NCBI GenBank assembly: GCA_009869945.1
Contig: WIXG01000135.1
Location: 120,975 to 184,974, forward strand
Direction of reading: 5' to 3'
DNA length: 64,000 nucleotides
Source: Mesaphorura yosii
Taxonomy: Eukaryota; Arthropoda; Collembola; Poduromorpha; Tullbergiidae
The position numbers and the translations under genes are program-made. Position 1 is the stretch's first letter. Every line of letters begins with the position of its first letter. Shown here piece by piece: positions 27,601 through 35,288 of the stretch. The notes beneath the pieces were generated by a model that saw nothing but the letters and a program-made list of their open reading frames with translations, searched no databases and had not been told where the DNA came from.

Positions 27601-29906
27601 AAGAGTTAATTGTCGCCTCGAAGAACGTGCAAAGAACCGTGTCTGACCCCGGAAATAAAGCGACATTAACCCCAAGACGATTCGTTAATGGTCCACTCGC
27701 TCATTACGACCCGCTTTCTCTGCTCTGGAGCAGTTTCAGACGCGGGGATAATGGCCGAGGAGTTCGTCCGAATTACAATAATCGAGATGAAAACGGAGAT
27801 ACGAATCCTAATCCCAGAGGGAGAACGAACATTCGCCACACGCACTCGTTCACGTGTTCTCGCAAAGAATCGACCGCGTTACCAACACTTCCAGATCCGA
27901 AAGAGACTAATCTACCGCACGGGGACTCGGGAGTGTTCCCGAACTCATTTACTTCAGACTCATCATCATCTTCGTCAGAAGCGAATATTCCAACCCTTCC
28001 AGCTGTGTGGCTGAAGCAGCAAGGTGAACACTTGGCAACTCCGAATAATAAGTCTGGTTCATTACCACGCAGCTTCCAAGTTGGGCAGCATCAACCGCAA
28101 TCGTTATTGCCATCCGCAAATGAAAATGGTTCTCTGAGTGCGGGCAACTCCAGCGTGAAATCCAGAGTGAGGGAAATAAAATACGCGGATCGTCCTTTCA
28201 CAATCGCTTCAGATAAGCCAAGCCCTTCAGACATGAGTCTGGACGAAATGGAAGAGTACATGAGCAAATTCAATGACCAAGTTGGCGCGCGTTCGAGTCC
28301 CAACACGACAACAGCAGAAGACATCGATGACTTGGCGACTGAGCTCACGCCTATCACATCCATGGAGAATATAAGTCGTCACCCCGATCATAAGATTTAT
28401 CATTCTTCCAACAAGTCATCAATCAAACACATCCTGCTCAGTGTGACGCAAAGATTGGCTAGCTTAAAAGCGAATATGATGATGGCTGGTGGTGTGAACG
28501 TGAACAGCAGTCATTCAAATCTGTGTCCTCATCATTCAAACAATTCGAAATTGTCTGTTGATAGCCTGGCACGCAATGAGAAGGCAAATGACAGCAATGA
28601 ATCTCAGCACCCTACTCAAGATCGATGCAAAGTTAAGAACGGTGGTAATCACATCATGTCGCGTTATGGACGCAAATCCTTGAGAGATAAAATGAAGAGC
28701 CTTGGGAAAGAGGCACCGGATTCCGATAGCGAGAACTGTGAAAGCATCACGTGTGGGAGCAGCGTTGGTGGAAGCAGTGGATTTTGCAGCTTAGGAAGTT
28801 CTGGAAGCTCATCAAATAATCTTGTTGCTTCCTCCAAGAAAATTGGCGCTCGACTCGCGCATAGCAGCGAGAACTCGGATTATACACTGTGCAAGCTATT
28901 GGCATCTGCTTCTCTGAACGACAGGCCGAGCTCAGTGATGTCAGTCTCTTCCACTGTGACATCTTCAAGTTCAACGGATGAAAAGAATGCTGCGGAAATC
29001 GGATTAGGAGAAAGTTCTGCCGCACCAAACGCGACTAATGGGAACGGCTCACCACTGCTAAAACTGCGATCTGAAAACCCGCGTTACCGCAGAGGCAGAA
29101 AAGATATAATCAATCAGAAGAACTTGTATTTGAGCTACATCGATCAGGATAACGAAGCGCACTCGGACAGTGATGCATCAGCAGATAGTTTTTACGAACG
29201 GTCTTTTGAAGCCATCGAGAGTCTTTTGGAAAACGAAATATTTCCAGACAGCGCAATTTACTCCGATCAAGAAGATTACTGCACCAATTCGAACTCACCC
29301 GGAAGCCTTGGAAATAATTGGTCTCTCTCACCGACCGAAAATCCTGCTTCAGTCACGAAAGACGACGCATCAATTTCGGATTACAGGCTGAACTACGCCA
29401 AGTCGCCACCTTCTCTGCCGTCGGGTAAAAATGCGTCCGGAAGTCAAAACGATCCAAGAAGGAGTCGGCTGATTCGTTCTCAAATGATTTTAGAGAAACT
29501 AAAACATCTTGAAGAATGTGCAAGTTTTCAGAGAGATGGACTGCCCAGTCCGTCGTTCGAGGGCCTCAAAACAATTCAGGAAAGGCGAAAGGAGCTGGAT
29601 CTGTGGAAGACTGGCAGCCGTGAAGATGAGAGCGAGACAAGTTCGCAGCATTCAACTTCAACTATCAACACCGTGATTGAAATGTCGCCGTCCAAGTCGA
29701 CCACGTCTAGCTTTCCATCCAGTCGCAGATGCAGTGACACGGAAGAGTCGAGCGGAGGCAACTCACCTCTCACCGAGCGAGCCATTTCATCCGCCAGCAA
29801 TCGCAGTATGAGCCAAGGTCATATTGGTGACCCAATGCCAAAAGGCTGGGTGAAGTTGCTGGTTACAAAGTTAGAAGGAGACGAATCTTCTCCGCCTCCT
29901 AATTAG
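1..29906 (+). CDS. PLEKHG1/3-like: RhoGEF of the PLEKHG1/2/3 group (DH-PH), 5' partial, 14 exons
   Basis: Predicted guanine-nucleotide exchange factor that activates Rho-family GTPases at the actin cytoskeleton and membrane. Coding join: 1-673, 5621-5793, 16496-16596, 16692-16808, 20482-20632, 21035-21136, 21266-21325, 23487-23642, 24340-24376, 24459-24517, 24741-24870, 25495-25658, 26350-26541, 26973-29906. All junctions are GT-AG and phases match, giving 1682 residues in the window. Residue numbers count from base 1. The DH domain is about 258-440: CR1 contains [13 protein letters not shown]3 contains [18 protein letters not shown]. The PH domain is about 460-580, with its C-terminal helix Trp at 553. 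These blocks align along their whole length with human PLEKHG1 and PLEKHG3 as I know them; the fly relative would be CG42674. The N-terminal part (1-250) and the tail (590-1682) are Ser/Asn-rich and mostly disordered. The frame is open from base 1, so upstream exons are missing. The family is firm; the paralogue within PLEKHG1/2/3 is not. Confidence 0.93.
1675..1680 (-). terminator. Polyadenylation signal of TFIIB
   Basis: The minus strand reads AATAAA about 95 bases after the TFIIB stop codon, a typical spacing for a short 3' UTR. Confidence 0.6.
1776..1946 (-). CDS. TfIIB: TFIIB exon 4: end of cyclin repeat 2
   Basis: The acceptor is TTCCTAG, residues 275-330 and a TAA stop. [19 protein letters not shown] is the TFIIB C-terminal signature, too short to stand out without the family pattern. 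Confidence 0.94.
   Translation of the reverse strand, partial: ASAAQDKRTLKEISQVAGVADVTIRQAYKLMYPKAETLFPATGFVYGTPVDQLPLS
1776..3294 (-). CDS. TfIIB: Transcription initiation factor TFIIB, complete, 4 exons, nested in PLEKHG intron
   Basis: General RNA polymerase II factor that bridges TBP-bound promoter DNA and the polymerase in the nucleus. Coding join on the minus strand: 3294-3179, 3109-2806, 2711-2310, 1946-1776; 330 residues (human has 316). The start is the first of two adjacent ATGs; an in-frame TAA lies 18 bases upstream. The N-terminal zinc ribbon has C10, H13, C29 and C32, the CxxH/CxxC set of animal TFIIB, within DYRAGDQIC and [11 protein letters not shown]. The B-reader/linker region holds PSRVG and [13 protein letters not shown]. 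The core has two cyclin repeats: LPRTFKEIC (repeat 1), then [19 protein letters not shown] and [16 protein letters not shown] (repeat 2), ending TPVDQLPLS. Odd point: residues 141-172 are an Ala/Ser/Lys/Arg-rich stretch replacing the usual YEQKSLKGRANDAIAS region. All introns are short and GT-AG. It lies antisense in intron 1 of the RhoGEF. Confidence 0.96.
2310..2711 (-). CDS. TfIIB: TFIIB exon 3: cyclin repeat 1 with insertion, most of repeat 2
   Basis: The acceptor is ATCTTGCAG and the donor GTGAGT, both phase 0, residues 141-274. It begins with the low-complexity insertion and then returns to conserved core sequence at AALYVATR and LPRTFKEIC. Confidence 0.95.
2806..3109 (-). CDS. TfIIB: TFIIB exon 2: B-reader/linker and first helix of the core
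   Basis: A 69-base intron precedes it. The join restores [11 protein letters not shown]. An Asn run (NNNNN) sits where human TFIIB has FSNDKATKD. The exon ends at VLK, phase 0, with donor GTGAGT. Confidence 0.94.
3179..3294 (-). CDS. TfIIB: TFIIB exon 1: start and zinc ribbon
   Basis: It runs from ATGATG to the donor GGTAAGT (phase 2). It carries all four zinc ligands (C10, H13, C29, C32). Confidence 0.94.
3300..3540 (-). promoter_or_regulatory. Presumed TFIIB promoter region
   Basis: This is upstream of the TFIIB start on the minus strand. It holds a weak TATA-like CATAAAG (3510-3516) and, read on the plus strand, the octamer ATGCAAAT (3484-3491). Position is the main argument; neither motif is strong alone. 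Confidence 0.3.
3541..5620. other. Remainder of PLEKHG intron 1
   Basis: AT-rich intron sequence between the TFIIB promoter and the DH exon. Open frames are short and have no recognisable motif. I see no gene, RNA or clear repeat. Confidence 0.6.
5621..5793 (+). CDS. PLEKHG1/3-like: PLEKHG-like exon b: start of DH domain (CR1)
   Basis: The acceptor is GCCATTTCAG and the donor GTATGT. It encodes residues 225-282, including [17 protein letters not shown], the first conserved region of a Dbl-homology domain, whose conserved Glu contacts the GTPase. The exon joins exon a in phase 1 and exon c in phase 0. Confidence 0.93.
5794..16495. other. PLEKHG intron 2, 10.7 kb
   Basis: Long intron splitting the DH domain. 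It has a locally GC-rich patch at about 8765-8860 and a minus-strand candidate membrane-helix exon near 12.2-12.3 kb (listed separately). Other open frames are under 145 codons, overlap on both strands and lack family motifs. Confidence 0.6.
12191..12324 (-). other. Candidate exon encoding a transmembrane helix (minus strand, inside PLEKHG intron 2)
   Basis: Read on the minus strand, a long pyrimidine-rich tract (about 12380-12328) ends in CTCCTTTAG. The open segment that follows encodes RSQAQQG and a strongly hydrophobic helix ([20 protein letters not shown]), then a basic, polar stretch ending KGPWIFLF. Two CGTGAGTT donors lie at 12239/12238 and 12191/12190, giving exons of 86 or 134 bases. 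I do not recognise the protein. A single-pass membrane protein fits. A P450-type anchor is possible because KGPW resembles the proline-rich hinge after such anchors, but no P450 body is found. Flanking exons are not identified, so it may be chance. Confidence 0.25.
16496..16596 (+). CDS. PLEKHG1/3-like: PLEKHG-like exon c: DH domain
   Basis: The acceptor is CTATTTTCAG after a 10.7 kb intron; the exon ends two bases into a codon. It encodes residues 283-315, including [13 protein letters not shown], equal to the LFGNIENIY segment of vertebrate PLEKHG proteins. Confidence 0.92.
16692..16808 (+). CDS. PLEKHG1/3-like: PLEKHG-like exon d: DH domain
   Basis: A 95-base intron precedes it. It encodes residues 316-354. 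The block VAQCFV followed by [10 protein letters not shown] is a hallmark of the PLEKHG DH domain. It ends in phase 2 at CGGTAAG. Confidence 0.93.
16809..20481. other. PLEKHG intron 4, 3.7 kb
   Basis: No supported gene. It contains GAATGAATG near 19352 and TGCATGCATGCA near 19842; otherwise I see no structure. Confidence 0.55.
20482..20632 (+). CDS. PLEKHG1/3-like: PLEKHG-like exon e: DH domain core helix (CR3)
   Basis: The acceptor is TTTTACAG and the donor GTAAGG. It encodes residues 355-405, ending in [19 protein letters not shown]. This is the most conserved DH helix, which binds switch regions of the GTPase. Confidence 0.95.
21035..21136 (+). CDS. PLEKHG1/3-like: PLEKHG-like exon f: end of DH domain
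   Basis: It encodes residues 406-439 in phase 0 on both sides, ending HHINDMK, which in the family leads directly into the RRHEHA linker helix carried by the next exon. Confidence 0.92.
21266..21325 (+). CDS. PLEKHG1/3-like: PLEKHG-like exon g: DH-PH linker helix
   Basis: A 60-base exon between TTTTTAG and GTAATG, residues 440-459, with [16 protein letters not shown], nearly the same as in vertebrate PLEKHG1/3. It bridges the DH and PH domains. Confidence 0.93.
21326..23486. other. PLEKHG intron 7, 2.2 kb, between DH-PH linker and PH domain
   Basis: AT-rich, with no open frame carrying a recognisable motif and no repeat that stands out. Confidence 0.55.
23487..23642 (+). CDS. PLEKHG1/3-like: PLEKHG-like exon h: first half of PH domain
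   Basis: The acceptor is CTCTTGCAG and the donor GTGAGT. It encodes residues 460-511. [14 protein letters not shown] and [14 protein letters not shown] form the first strands of the PH fold. Confidence 0.93.
23643..24339. other. PLEKHG intron 8, 0.7 kb
   Basis: It holds a plus-strand open frame of 142 codons (23777-24205) and an overlapping minus-strand one of 113. Neither has a conserved motif, and both lie between exons joined by family homology, so I read this as intron. Confidence 0.6.
24340..24376 (+). CDS. PLEKHG1/3-like: PLEKHG-like exon i: 37-base PH micro-exon
   Basis: It encodes [12 protein letters not shown] plus one base. The family has CSSLMLIES at the same place, which fixes this very short exon. 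The acceptor is CATTCACAG and the donor GTTAGT. Confidence 0.88.
24459..24517 (+). CDS. PLEKHG1/3-like: PLEKHG-like exon j: PH domain strands
   Basis: An 82-base intron precedes it (acceptor ATTTTCAG). It encodes residues 524-543, covering middle PH strands. The phase is 1 in and 0 out. Confidence 0.88.
24741..24870 (+). CDS. PLEKHG1/3-like: PLEKHG-like exon k: C-terminal PH helix
   Basis: It encodes residues 544-586. [20 protein letters not shown] matches the family helix, with the near-invariant PH Trp at 553. The donor GTACGT follows one base of a codon. Confidence 0.93.
25495..25658 (+). CDS. PLEKHG1/3-like: PLEKHG-like exon l: charged post-PH segment
   Basis: It encodes residues 587-641, strongly Lys/Arg/Glu-rich and probably helical ([18 protein letters not shown]). 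The splice phase fits both neighbours. Confidence 0.85.
26350..26541 (+). CDS. PLEKHG1/3-like: PLEKHG-like exon m: disordered linker
   Basis: It encodes residues 642-705 between TTTCTTGCAG and GTAAGT. Low complexity (basic start, then DDDEG and Gly/Ser). There is no domain; splice sites and phase support it. Confidence 0.82.
26973..29906 (+). CDS. PLEKHG1/3-like: PLEKHG-like exon n: 977-residue last exon, disordered C-terminal tail
   Basis: The acceptor is CTGGTTTAG and the first codon is GTG (Val, not a start). It encodes residues 706-1682 and stops with TAG at 29904-29906. Near the start is [10 protein letters not shown] predicted coiled segment, [18 protein letters not shown], begins near 27229. 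Most of the rest is Ser/Asn/Thr/Glu-rich and looks disordered. Two less biased blocks stand out: [14 protein letters not shown] with [10 protein letters not shown] (about residues 1443-1475) and [17 protein letters not shown] (about 29466-29516). These may be protein-binding motifs; what they bind is not known from the sequence. Confidence 0.92.
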   Translation: MKKLSGWRRKSEPGFYENGVQTDKTHGSMSPAHDTSISTLDSTESIGEAEDEGEEDESCSSHIDLCNDDVEESVRPRIEERRESVEEIVGQLVMQNFEFQRILSKQRLAHLRKTITQHQQRHLKQSRLNEEDSASETETEESVDSPTRRRTAAPSMNANKRTELINNNNGVSNCTTGSQVSSSANGIGSSTSDMNENSTENINNVDETSEELIVASKNVQRTVSDPGNKATLTPRRFVNGPLAHYDPLSLLWSSFRRGDNGRGVRPNYNNRDENGDTNPNPRGRTNIRHTHSFTCSRKESTALPTLPDPKETNLPHGDSGVFPNSFTSDSSSSSSEANIPTLPAVWLKQQGEHLATPNNKSGSLPRSFQVGQHQPQSLLPSANENGSLSAGNSSVKSRVREIKYADRPFTIASDKPSPSDMSLDEMEEYMSKFNDQVGARSSPNTTTAEDIDDLATELTPITSMENISRHPDHKIYHSSNKSSIKHILLSVTQRLASLKANMMMAGGVNVNSSHSNLCPHHSNNSKLSVDSLARNEKANDSNESQHPTQDRCKVKNGGNHIMSRYGRKSLRDKMKSLGKEAPDSDSENCESITCGSSVGGSSGFCSLGSSGSSSNNLVASSKKIGARLAHSSENSDYTLCKLLASASLNDRPSSVMSVSSTVTSSSSTDEKNAAEIGLGESSAAPNATNGNGSPLLKLRSENPRYRRGRKDIINQKNLYLSYIDQDNEAHSDSDASADSFYERSFEAIESLLENEIFPDSAIYSDQEDYCTNSNSPGSLGNNWSLSPTENPASVTKDDASISDYRLNYAKSPPSLPSGKNASGSQNDPRRSRLIRSQMILEKLKHLEECASFQRDGLPSPSFEGLKTIQERRKELDLWKTGSREDESETSSQHSTSTINTVIEMSPSKSTTSSFPSSRRCSDTEESSGGNSPLTERAISSASNRSMSQGHIGDPMPKGWVKLLVTKLEGDESSPPPN

Positions 29907-30291
29907 AGAAATTAGTCTGTAATTGAATCTTCATGCACTATTTTGTTATGTGACGAAGTATTCTAGTGTATTAATCGTTTTCCGCCAGAAGAGCGCAGAA
30001 TTTTTGTAATGCTAGCTTTATTCTTGGATGTGTAGAGGCGTTGTGAGTCATAAATGACTTGAATTACGTGACTGAGGTCTGGTTCGCAATTCCAATATAT
30101 TTTACATTGTACGTACTGGAGATCCAGAAAAGCCAAACACTAGCGCATAGTAATTTGTATGTTTTCTCAAACATTTAAAACACTTTCAATCCATCGTTGC
30201 TTTACGATTGACTCTTGCAACTGAAATCAATGCTGAAACTGTTTACTGGTGCCTTTGCCCTAGTCTCAACGCAGTTTAGACTCTAACCTTT

Positions 30292-30299
30292 TGTACATA
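30292..30299 (+). promoter_or_regulatory. Pumilio/PUF-type site in the PLEKHG-like 3' UTR
   Basis: TGTACATA fits the UGUANAUA consensus bound by Pumilio-family RNA-binding proteins. It lies about 390 bases after the stop codon in the presumed 3' UTR. Confidence 0.35.
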
Positions 30300-30921
30300 T
30301 TTTTATACAGCTAGCCTTTTAGAATTATGTTTTATAAAGTTAGAATTAACTAAGATGAATGCTAGACTATAAATTAGCCGCGTCCGACAAGACATTCTTT
30401 AATTCGATTTGTCTGACTTTGCGCTACCGATTTGTGAATACTAACGAAAGGCTGTTGTTCTTGTGGCCTAGGATTAGAATTATTGACTGAAACTATAATG
30501 GCACGATGGGAGACAATTCTGTCGGGTTAAAAATTTGGAGCTCCACGAAACGACGATACCTTGAATGTGCAATATATGAATGCTATAATTTGGGGCTTAA
30601 ATTTTGTATCCTACGCAAATTGAGCGAATGAGACGCTTTGTACGACTAAGAGTTTAGTAATGTGAATTTCGAATTTCGAACGAACAACGGACACGACACG
30701 ACGACGCGTTTAATGTAGACAAAAGGTTATTATAGTTTAGTTCGCAATTGTTAGAAATTTTTTTTGTACAATTTGCTTAGACTAGTTTAATTAGAATTAA
30801 GTGGCAATGACCTATTGCCAGTTATGGGTTAGGGAGCAAAATGATGAATTGTTAGCCATAGGAAAATTAGGGCTCGCATGGAGCAATTGTATTATTGCGT
30901 CCACAGACACCGAAAACTCCA

Positions 30922-30927
30922 AATAAA
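30922..30927 (+). terminator. Candidate polyadenylation signal, PLEKHG-like gene
   Basis: AATAAA lies about 1 kb after the stop codon and is followed within 50 bases by a T/G-rich segment. Another AATAAA is at 31411-31416. Confidence 0.45.
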
Positions 30928-33120
30928 TTGAGATCGCGTGTTAGAAACTCGACAAAGATTTCACTTTGTATGCTATCTTCTGTATGGAACCAAAAATGAA
31001 CGCACTTTCGGTTTCACGAAGGGTGGGGAGATGTCGTCAACGGAAGTCCGAAAAGTTGGATCCAAACCCTCTTTGTTCTTTCTTCCTAGGCATCACGGTG
31101 ATTCATAATTTATGCTTCTGGCAATTCAGTGAAGTTTCAAATTCACGGCTGCATTGCAGCTGTTTGCATTTTGGTCCATCACCTACGCACTAGCAAGAGA
31201 GTTCGGACACCTGAACAAACTATCAATTTCTGACCAAATGCCTTAACTATGCAAATGGAATGGCTTGTTTGAATGCGGTTGCTTTTGGTCAATCAATCAT
31301 CTGCTCATTTGCTCATTTCCCAAGGCCCGTTCTGCCAGTTCGAATTGCAAGAACTAGACCACACGGTCACTATTTACGTCTATTGTTTTCTGTATTGCAA
31401 TCCGATCGCCAATAAATAATTTGAGTCCCCGTAGAAACCCCATCCTTTGGAAGACAGGCCAACAGAATTTATAGTAGAACGTTTCTAGAAACATTCGAAC
31501 TAGATGACGAATCTGAATCAGAGATTCTAGGTCAGATGTACTGAGACGATTCGGAGTGAAACCTAAATAATTAAATACTAAATCCAGATCAAACTTGATT
31601 TTGTTTTCGCCAAAAAGAAAGCTGACTACCTAAAATTTGGCTGGAATACTCTGTTGATAGCGCATTTGAAACTGAAACTGCACCACCAGACGTCAAGACG
31701 TAAACAAAGCCAACTAGATGGGTGAATAAATTCAATGAATGGAGTTACATGATAAATGATAATGGTGCATAACAGCATAATCATAAATAAATCTAAGGAG
31801 CCATTATCTTGTTTATTCTTTTGGGTTTGGCAGTCATTTTTATTTATGTGCGAAACTTTTCTTTTGTGATAGACAAGACCTGCAACGACGCGTCATTATA
31901 ATGAATAAAGTGTTTACAAGTTTGTTCGAAAGTGAAACCTTGCAATGCAAATCAAACAAAGGAAGGGCAGCAGCCATCCACGAGGAGTAGATTTCACACT
32001 TGAGGTTAAATGAAATCAGTTTGAAAAGTTCGAATGAATGAACAAAGGGCAGGACCAGGGATATTTGCCGCTTTTGAAGGCTCTCAGTCATTAGTCATCT
32101 ATGAGAATGTAGCGATAACCGTAGCAAACACGAAATGCTGATGCAACGCTAGCTCGTAGAAGGAAGACGGTGAATCAGATTAAAGAAAGCGTTTTTAAAG
32201 CCCGGGCGCGTGCCGTCCAAATTAGGAGGGTTAACCTTATCTCCATACACTGCGGACTTATTGCTTTGCTGTATAAAATCAATCTGTTTTTCCCACCAAC
32301 AAACACCAACATGCACTCGGTGGAAGACAATTTGAGATGACTAATGTCCCTTGCACTCTGTTCTGTACTTGTTTGAGTTCTCGAATCTGTCGTTGGAATC
32401 TCACATCATTTTATATTCAAACGCAAACACTCCCACTGTTCTCTTCTGTTCGTGGCTTCAGCTTCCCGTCTGCTCACTGCGTCTCCCGTGACATCGCATC
32501 GTACAGTTACCACAGGATACGACTCCACCGTCCAAAAGTGACTGGCAAAGGGGAAATTTACAGAAACTTTGGTTGGTTTCATTTCATAAAGGGTCCATTG
32601 GGAATTTGACAATCGTCTCCTCTCTCGTCTGCTCTCTTTCCTTTGCCATTGTGCATTGCTTTCTCGGCTTCGATTCATTTACTTGAACCCTGTCTAGAGT
32701 CGAGTCGAAACGGGAAAAGAAGTAACGACAGATGATTGATTCACGATTTTGGAATTTGCAACCCGTAAAATGTGTCCGCGCGGAGGCAAAGGGGACGACT
32801 TGATTTTTGTGCATACAAGCCACGGTTAATAGAATAGACTCAGTAGTTATTTATTAATGCATGCACAATTTTTTATTCTTATCAGAAGAATAAATCCGTT
32901 CGCATCAGCCCAGCATCAACAATGTGATTGCATGTGTATTGAACTCCGAATCGGAGTACAAAATCCAAATTCTTTCTTTCCCTTTACCCCACGACTCACT
33001 GAATGCATGCGACTTTGTTATTAGCAGGGAAATATTTGAATGAAATGAGTCATTCATCAGACAGGAACAGGAAAGCCAGGAAAAGAAGGATCAGAATCAT
33101 CTCATCCACATCGCATATCG

Positions 33121-33142
33121 CAATCACAATCACAATCACAAT
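33121..33142. repeat. Microsatellite, unit CACAAT
   Basis: About three and a half head-to-tail copies of a six-base unit. Confidence 0.75.
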
Positions 33143-34946
33143 GAACACTGCACTGCGATGAACAAAGCGTGCACTCAAAGATGAAATCATTTGTTTGGGT
33201 TTTATACTCTGTCAAGCCTTCTTTCACTGTTCACCATCGCTTTCACTTCTCTGGCATGGCATTAGAGCCTCATCATTCATTTCTCCATGCAGCGAATGTT
33301 CATTGCGTATTCATAGTTATGGTGTTCTGGGAGACAGTACAGTGTTCGATGCACACACATGTGAGTTGATGAGAGTTTAATAACACTGATTCACGCGGTC
33401 GAGTTCGAATCCCCTTTTCAGATGATGAACAAAATTTGGACAAATACTGAAGCTCATTTCGGATCGAACGTCAGAGTCAAGTTGCAACCTCTGACCATCG
33501 CCATCAACCTCTGAACTGAACCCTCGCTCAGATGGGAACTGCTTGTCCTTGTCTGTCGATCGGTAGCCAGCGGTTGAGTGAGTAATCACGCTCACTCTGT
33601 CGTATCCTGTCATGTCATTTCCAAAACAAACATCATTCGTCTACGTTGTTATTTGCCATTTTGTGTGTGTACAAGTTTGGTGATGATGTGATGCTAGGAA
33701 GAAAAGCGGCTGCGGCATGCCATGCCAGGGAAGAAAATAAATTAAGTGTGAGCTGGACGCTAGACTCCTGGAAAGAGTTTCTCTTTTTGCAATTGTTTTT
33801 CTGGGCAAATTTGACAGTTGTTCAGCTGCCCGGCACAGTACTCGGTTCCCCTTTCTGCGTGTCTGTCCAGCGACTACGAGGTTCCCTTTGTCGTTCGTAA
33901 AATTAGGAACCCCACTCAATGAATCACTAATCGTTTCAAGTACGCAATTCAATATATCTCCACACTTGTAGCTTTCCCCAAGTACTGTTTACAATTTCCT
34001 CATTCATTGAGCACACATGCCACACTTTAGTTCAATTTCCCGTTTCTCGTCCATGCATCCGATCTGTTTAGGTCGAATTGACTTGACGCGATACCTTTTC
34101 CTGAACGAAACCCTTCCTGTGTTGCCCTCCTGCATGCGTGCGAGAAGGGAATGCCCAAATTGAATCTAATGATAAGTGGAAAGTGGAAACTAAATGCACA
34201 TGCACGGGCACGCAAACCGAAGGTGTAAATAAAAGACACTCTTGTTAGGCGGCTCTCGTGATTGATCAGAGCAGCAGTGCCAAACGAATGATTCATCGTC
34301 TTTAGCGTGTCCATTTGTAATCTGCTCCGCGCCCAACCTGCTTTGAGCTGGATATGAAGAATCTATTCCTCATCGTTCTGTTGACAGTTTAGGGTTTCCA
34401 TTATCCGAATCTGTTTTACGACAATTTATGCTCACTTTGACGTTAATGACATTGCAGACGACTGAATACCATTAAGTTTAATGCTTTTGTATTTCATTTC
34501 CTTATCACAAATACAGAAAGGAATGAGACAAATTAGTGAATTAAGAAACTATTGCCACACTACTTATCTGTTTCGATTTGCGAAACCACATCTCAATTAC
34601 AAAAGCAGATACCGAATGCGAAATGCTTGAAGTATTAATGACATGATTAAAATAATTAGATTGAATATACATAGTTTCACTTGCATTCTTCACATTTACA
34701 CATATATACGAAGCGAAATTCATTCATTCAAGTCATTGGCGGTTATTGATTTGCATTTATCCAAAAAGTCGAATGTCGTGTCCTCGCATGCTAAAACTTG
34801 AGTATGAGCTTGGCTTCACTTTTTCGTAATCTGAGACAATTGTGTAATTTTTGGTGGCGTTTTAAGGCTCCCCTGCGAGTTTCGCAGTTGGGCTAATTAT
34901 CTTTGCCATTTTGCTACAATTTGATTCAATTTCCAGGCCAAGCAAT

Positions 34947-34960
34947 TATATATATATATA
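34947..34960. repeat. TA dinucleotide microsatellite
   Basis: Seven uninterrupted TA units. Confidence 0.85.
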
Positions 34961-35229
34961 ATGCATGGTGCACGCGTGAAATTTATCGAAAATAATTAAA
35001 TGTAAAATGAATGAAAAGCAAGCAAATTCTGAATCGAGCTGCCAAATGCTTTCGTATACGACGCCTACGTGCCCGTCGTCTCGTTTTACTAATGAAATGC
35101 CTCCGCCCGTTCAAAGTTTATGAGTAGTTGAGTAGCCAGTGGCCACTCCGCCACGTAGCTGCAGGGTACAAGTGGAATGGAAGGGTAGCCAGAACCCGAG
35201 CAAGATGTTTATCGAATTATAAAAAGTTA

Positions 35230-35288
35230 TTAGTCATCCAATTCTCGGCTGGCCGGCCAGGCCATATCGTCATCGACTTCATGAGCAT
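35230..35288 (-). other. Candidate terminal exon, possibly an alternative 3' end of the DUSP10-like gene
   Basis: On the minus strand, a good acceptor (TTTCCTTCTGTTTTAG) leads to 59 bases ending in TAA. If entered after one leftover base, as the donors of DUSP exons 2 and 3 both leave, it encodes DAHEVDDDMAWPASRELDD, an acidic tail. It lies 2.6 kb beyond the normal DUSP stop. It could equally be chance or belong to an unrecognised gene. Confidence 0.2.

Larger units (their letters stand above)
29907..30945 (+). other. Probable 3' UTR of the PLEKHG-like gene
   Basis: AT-rich sequence with no long open frame follows the stop. The first AATAAA in a good context is at 30922-30927, with a TG-rich stretch after it (30965-30985), which would give a UTR of about 1 kb. 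Further AATAAA words at 31411 and beyond could give longer forms. The 3' end is inferred. Confidence 0.5.

Noticed and set aside
33403-33420. GAGTTCGAATCCCC, like a tRNA B box
   Set aside because: The flanking bases do not form a T-arm stem, and no A box or acceptor stem is present at the right distance.
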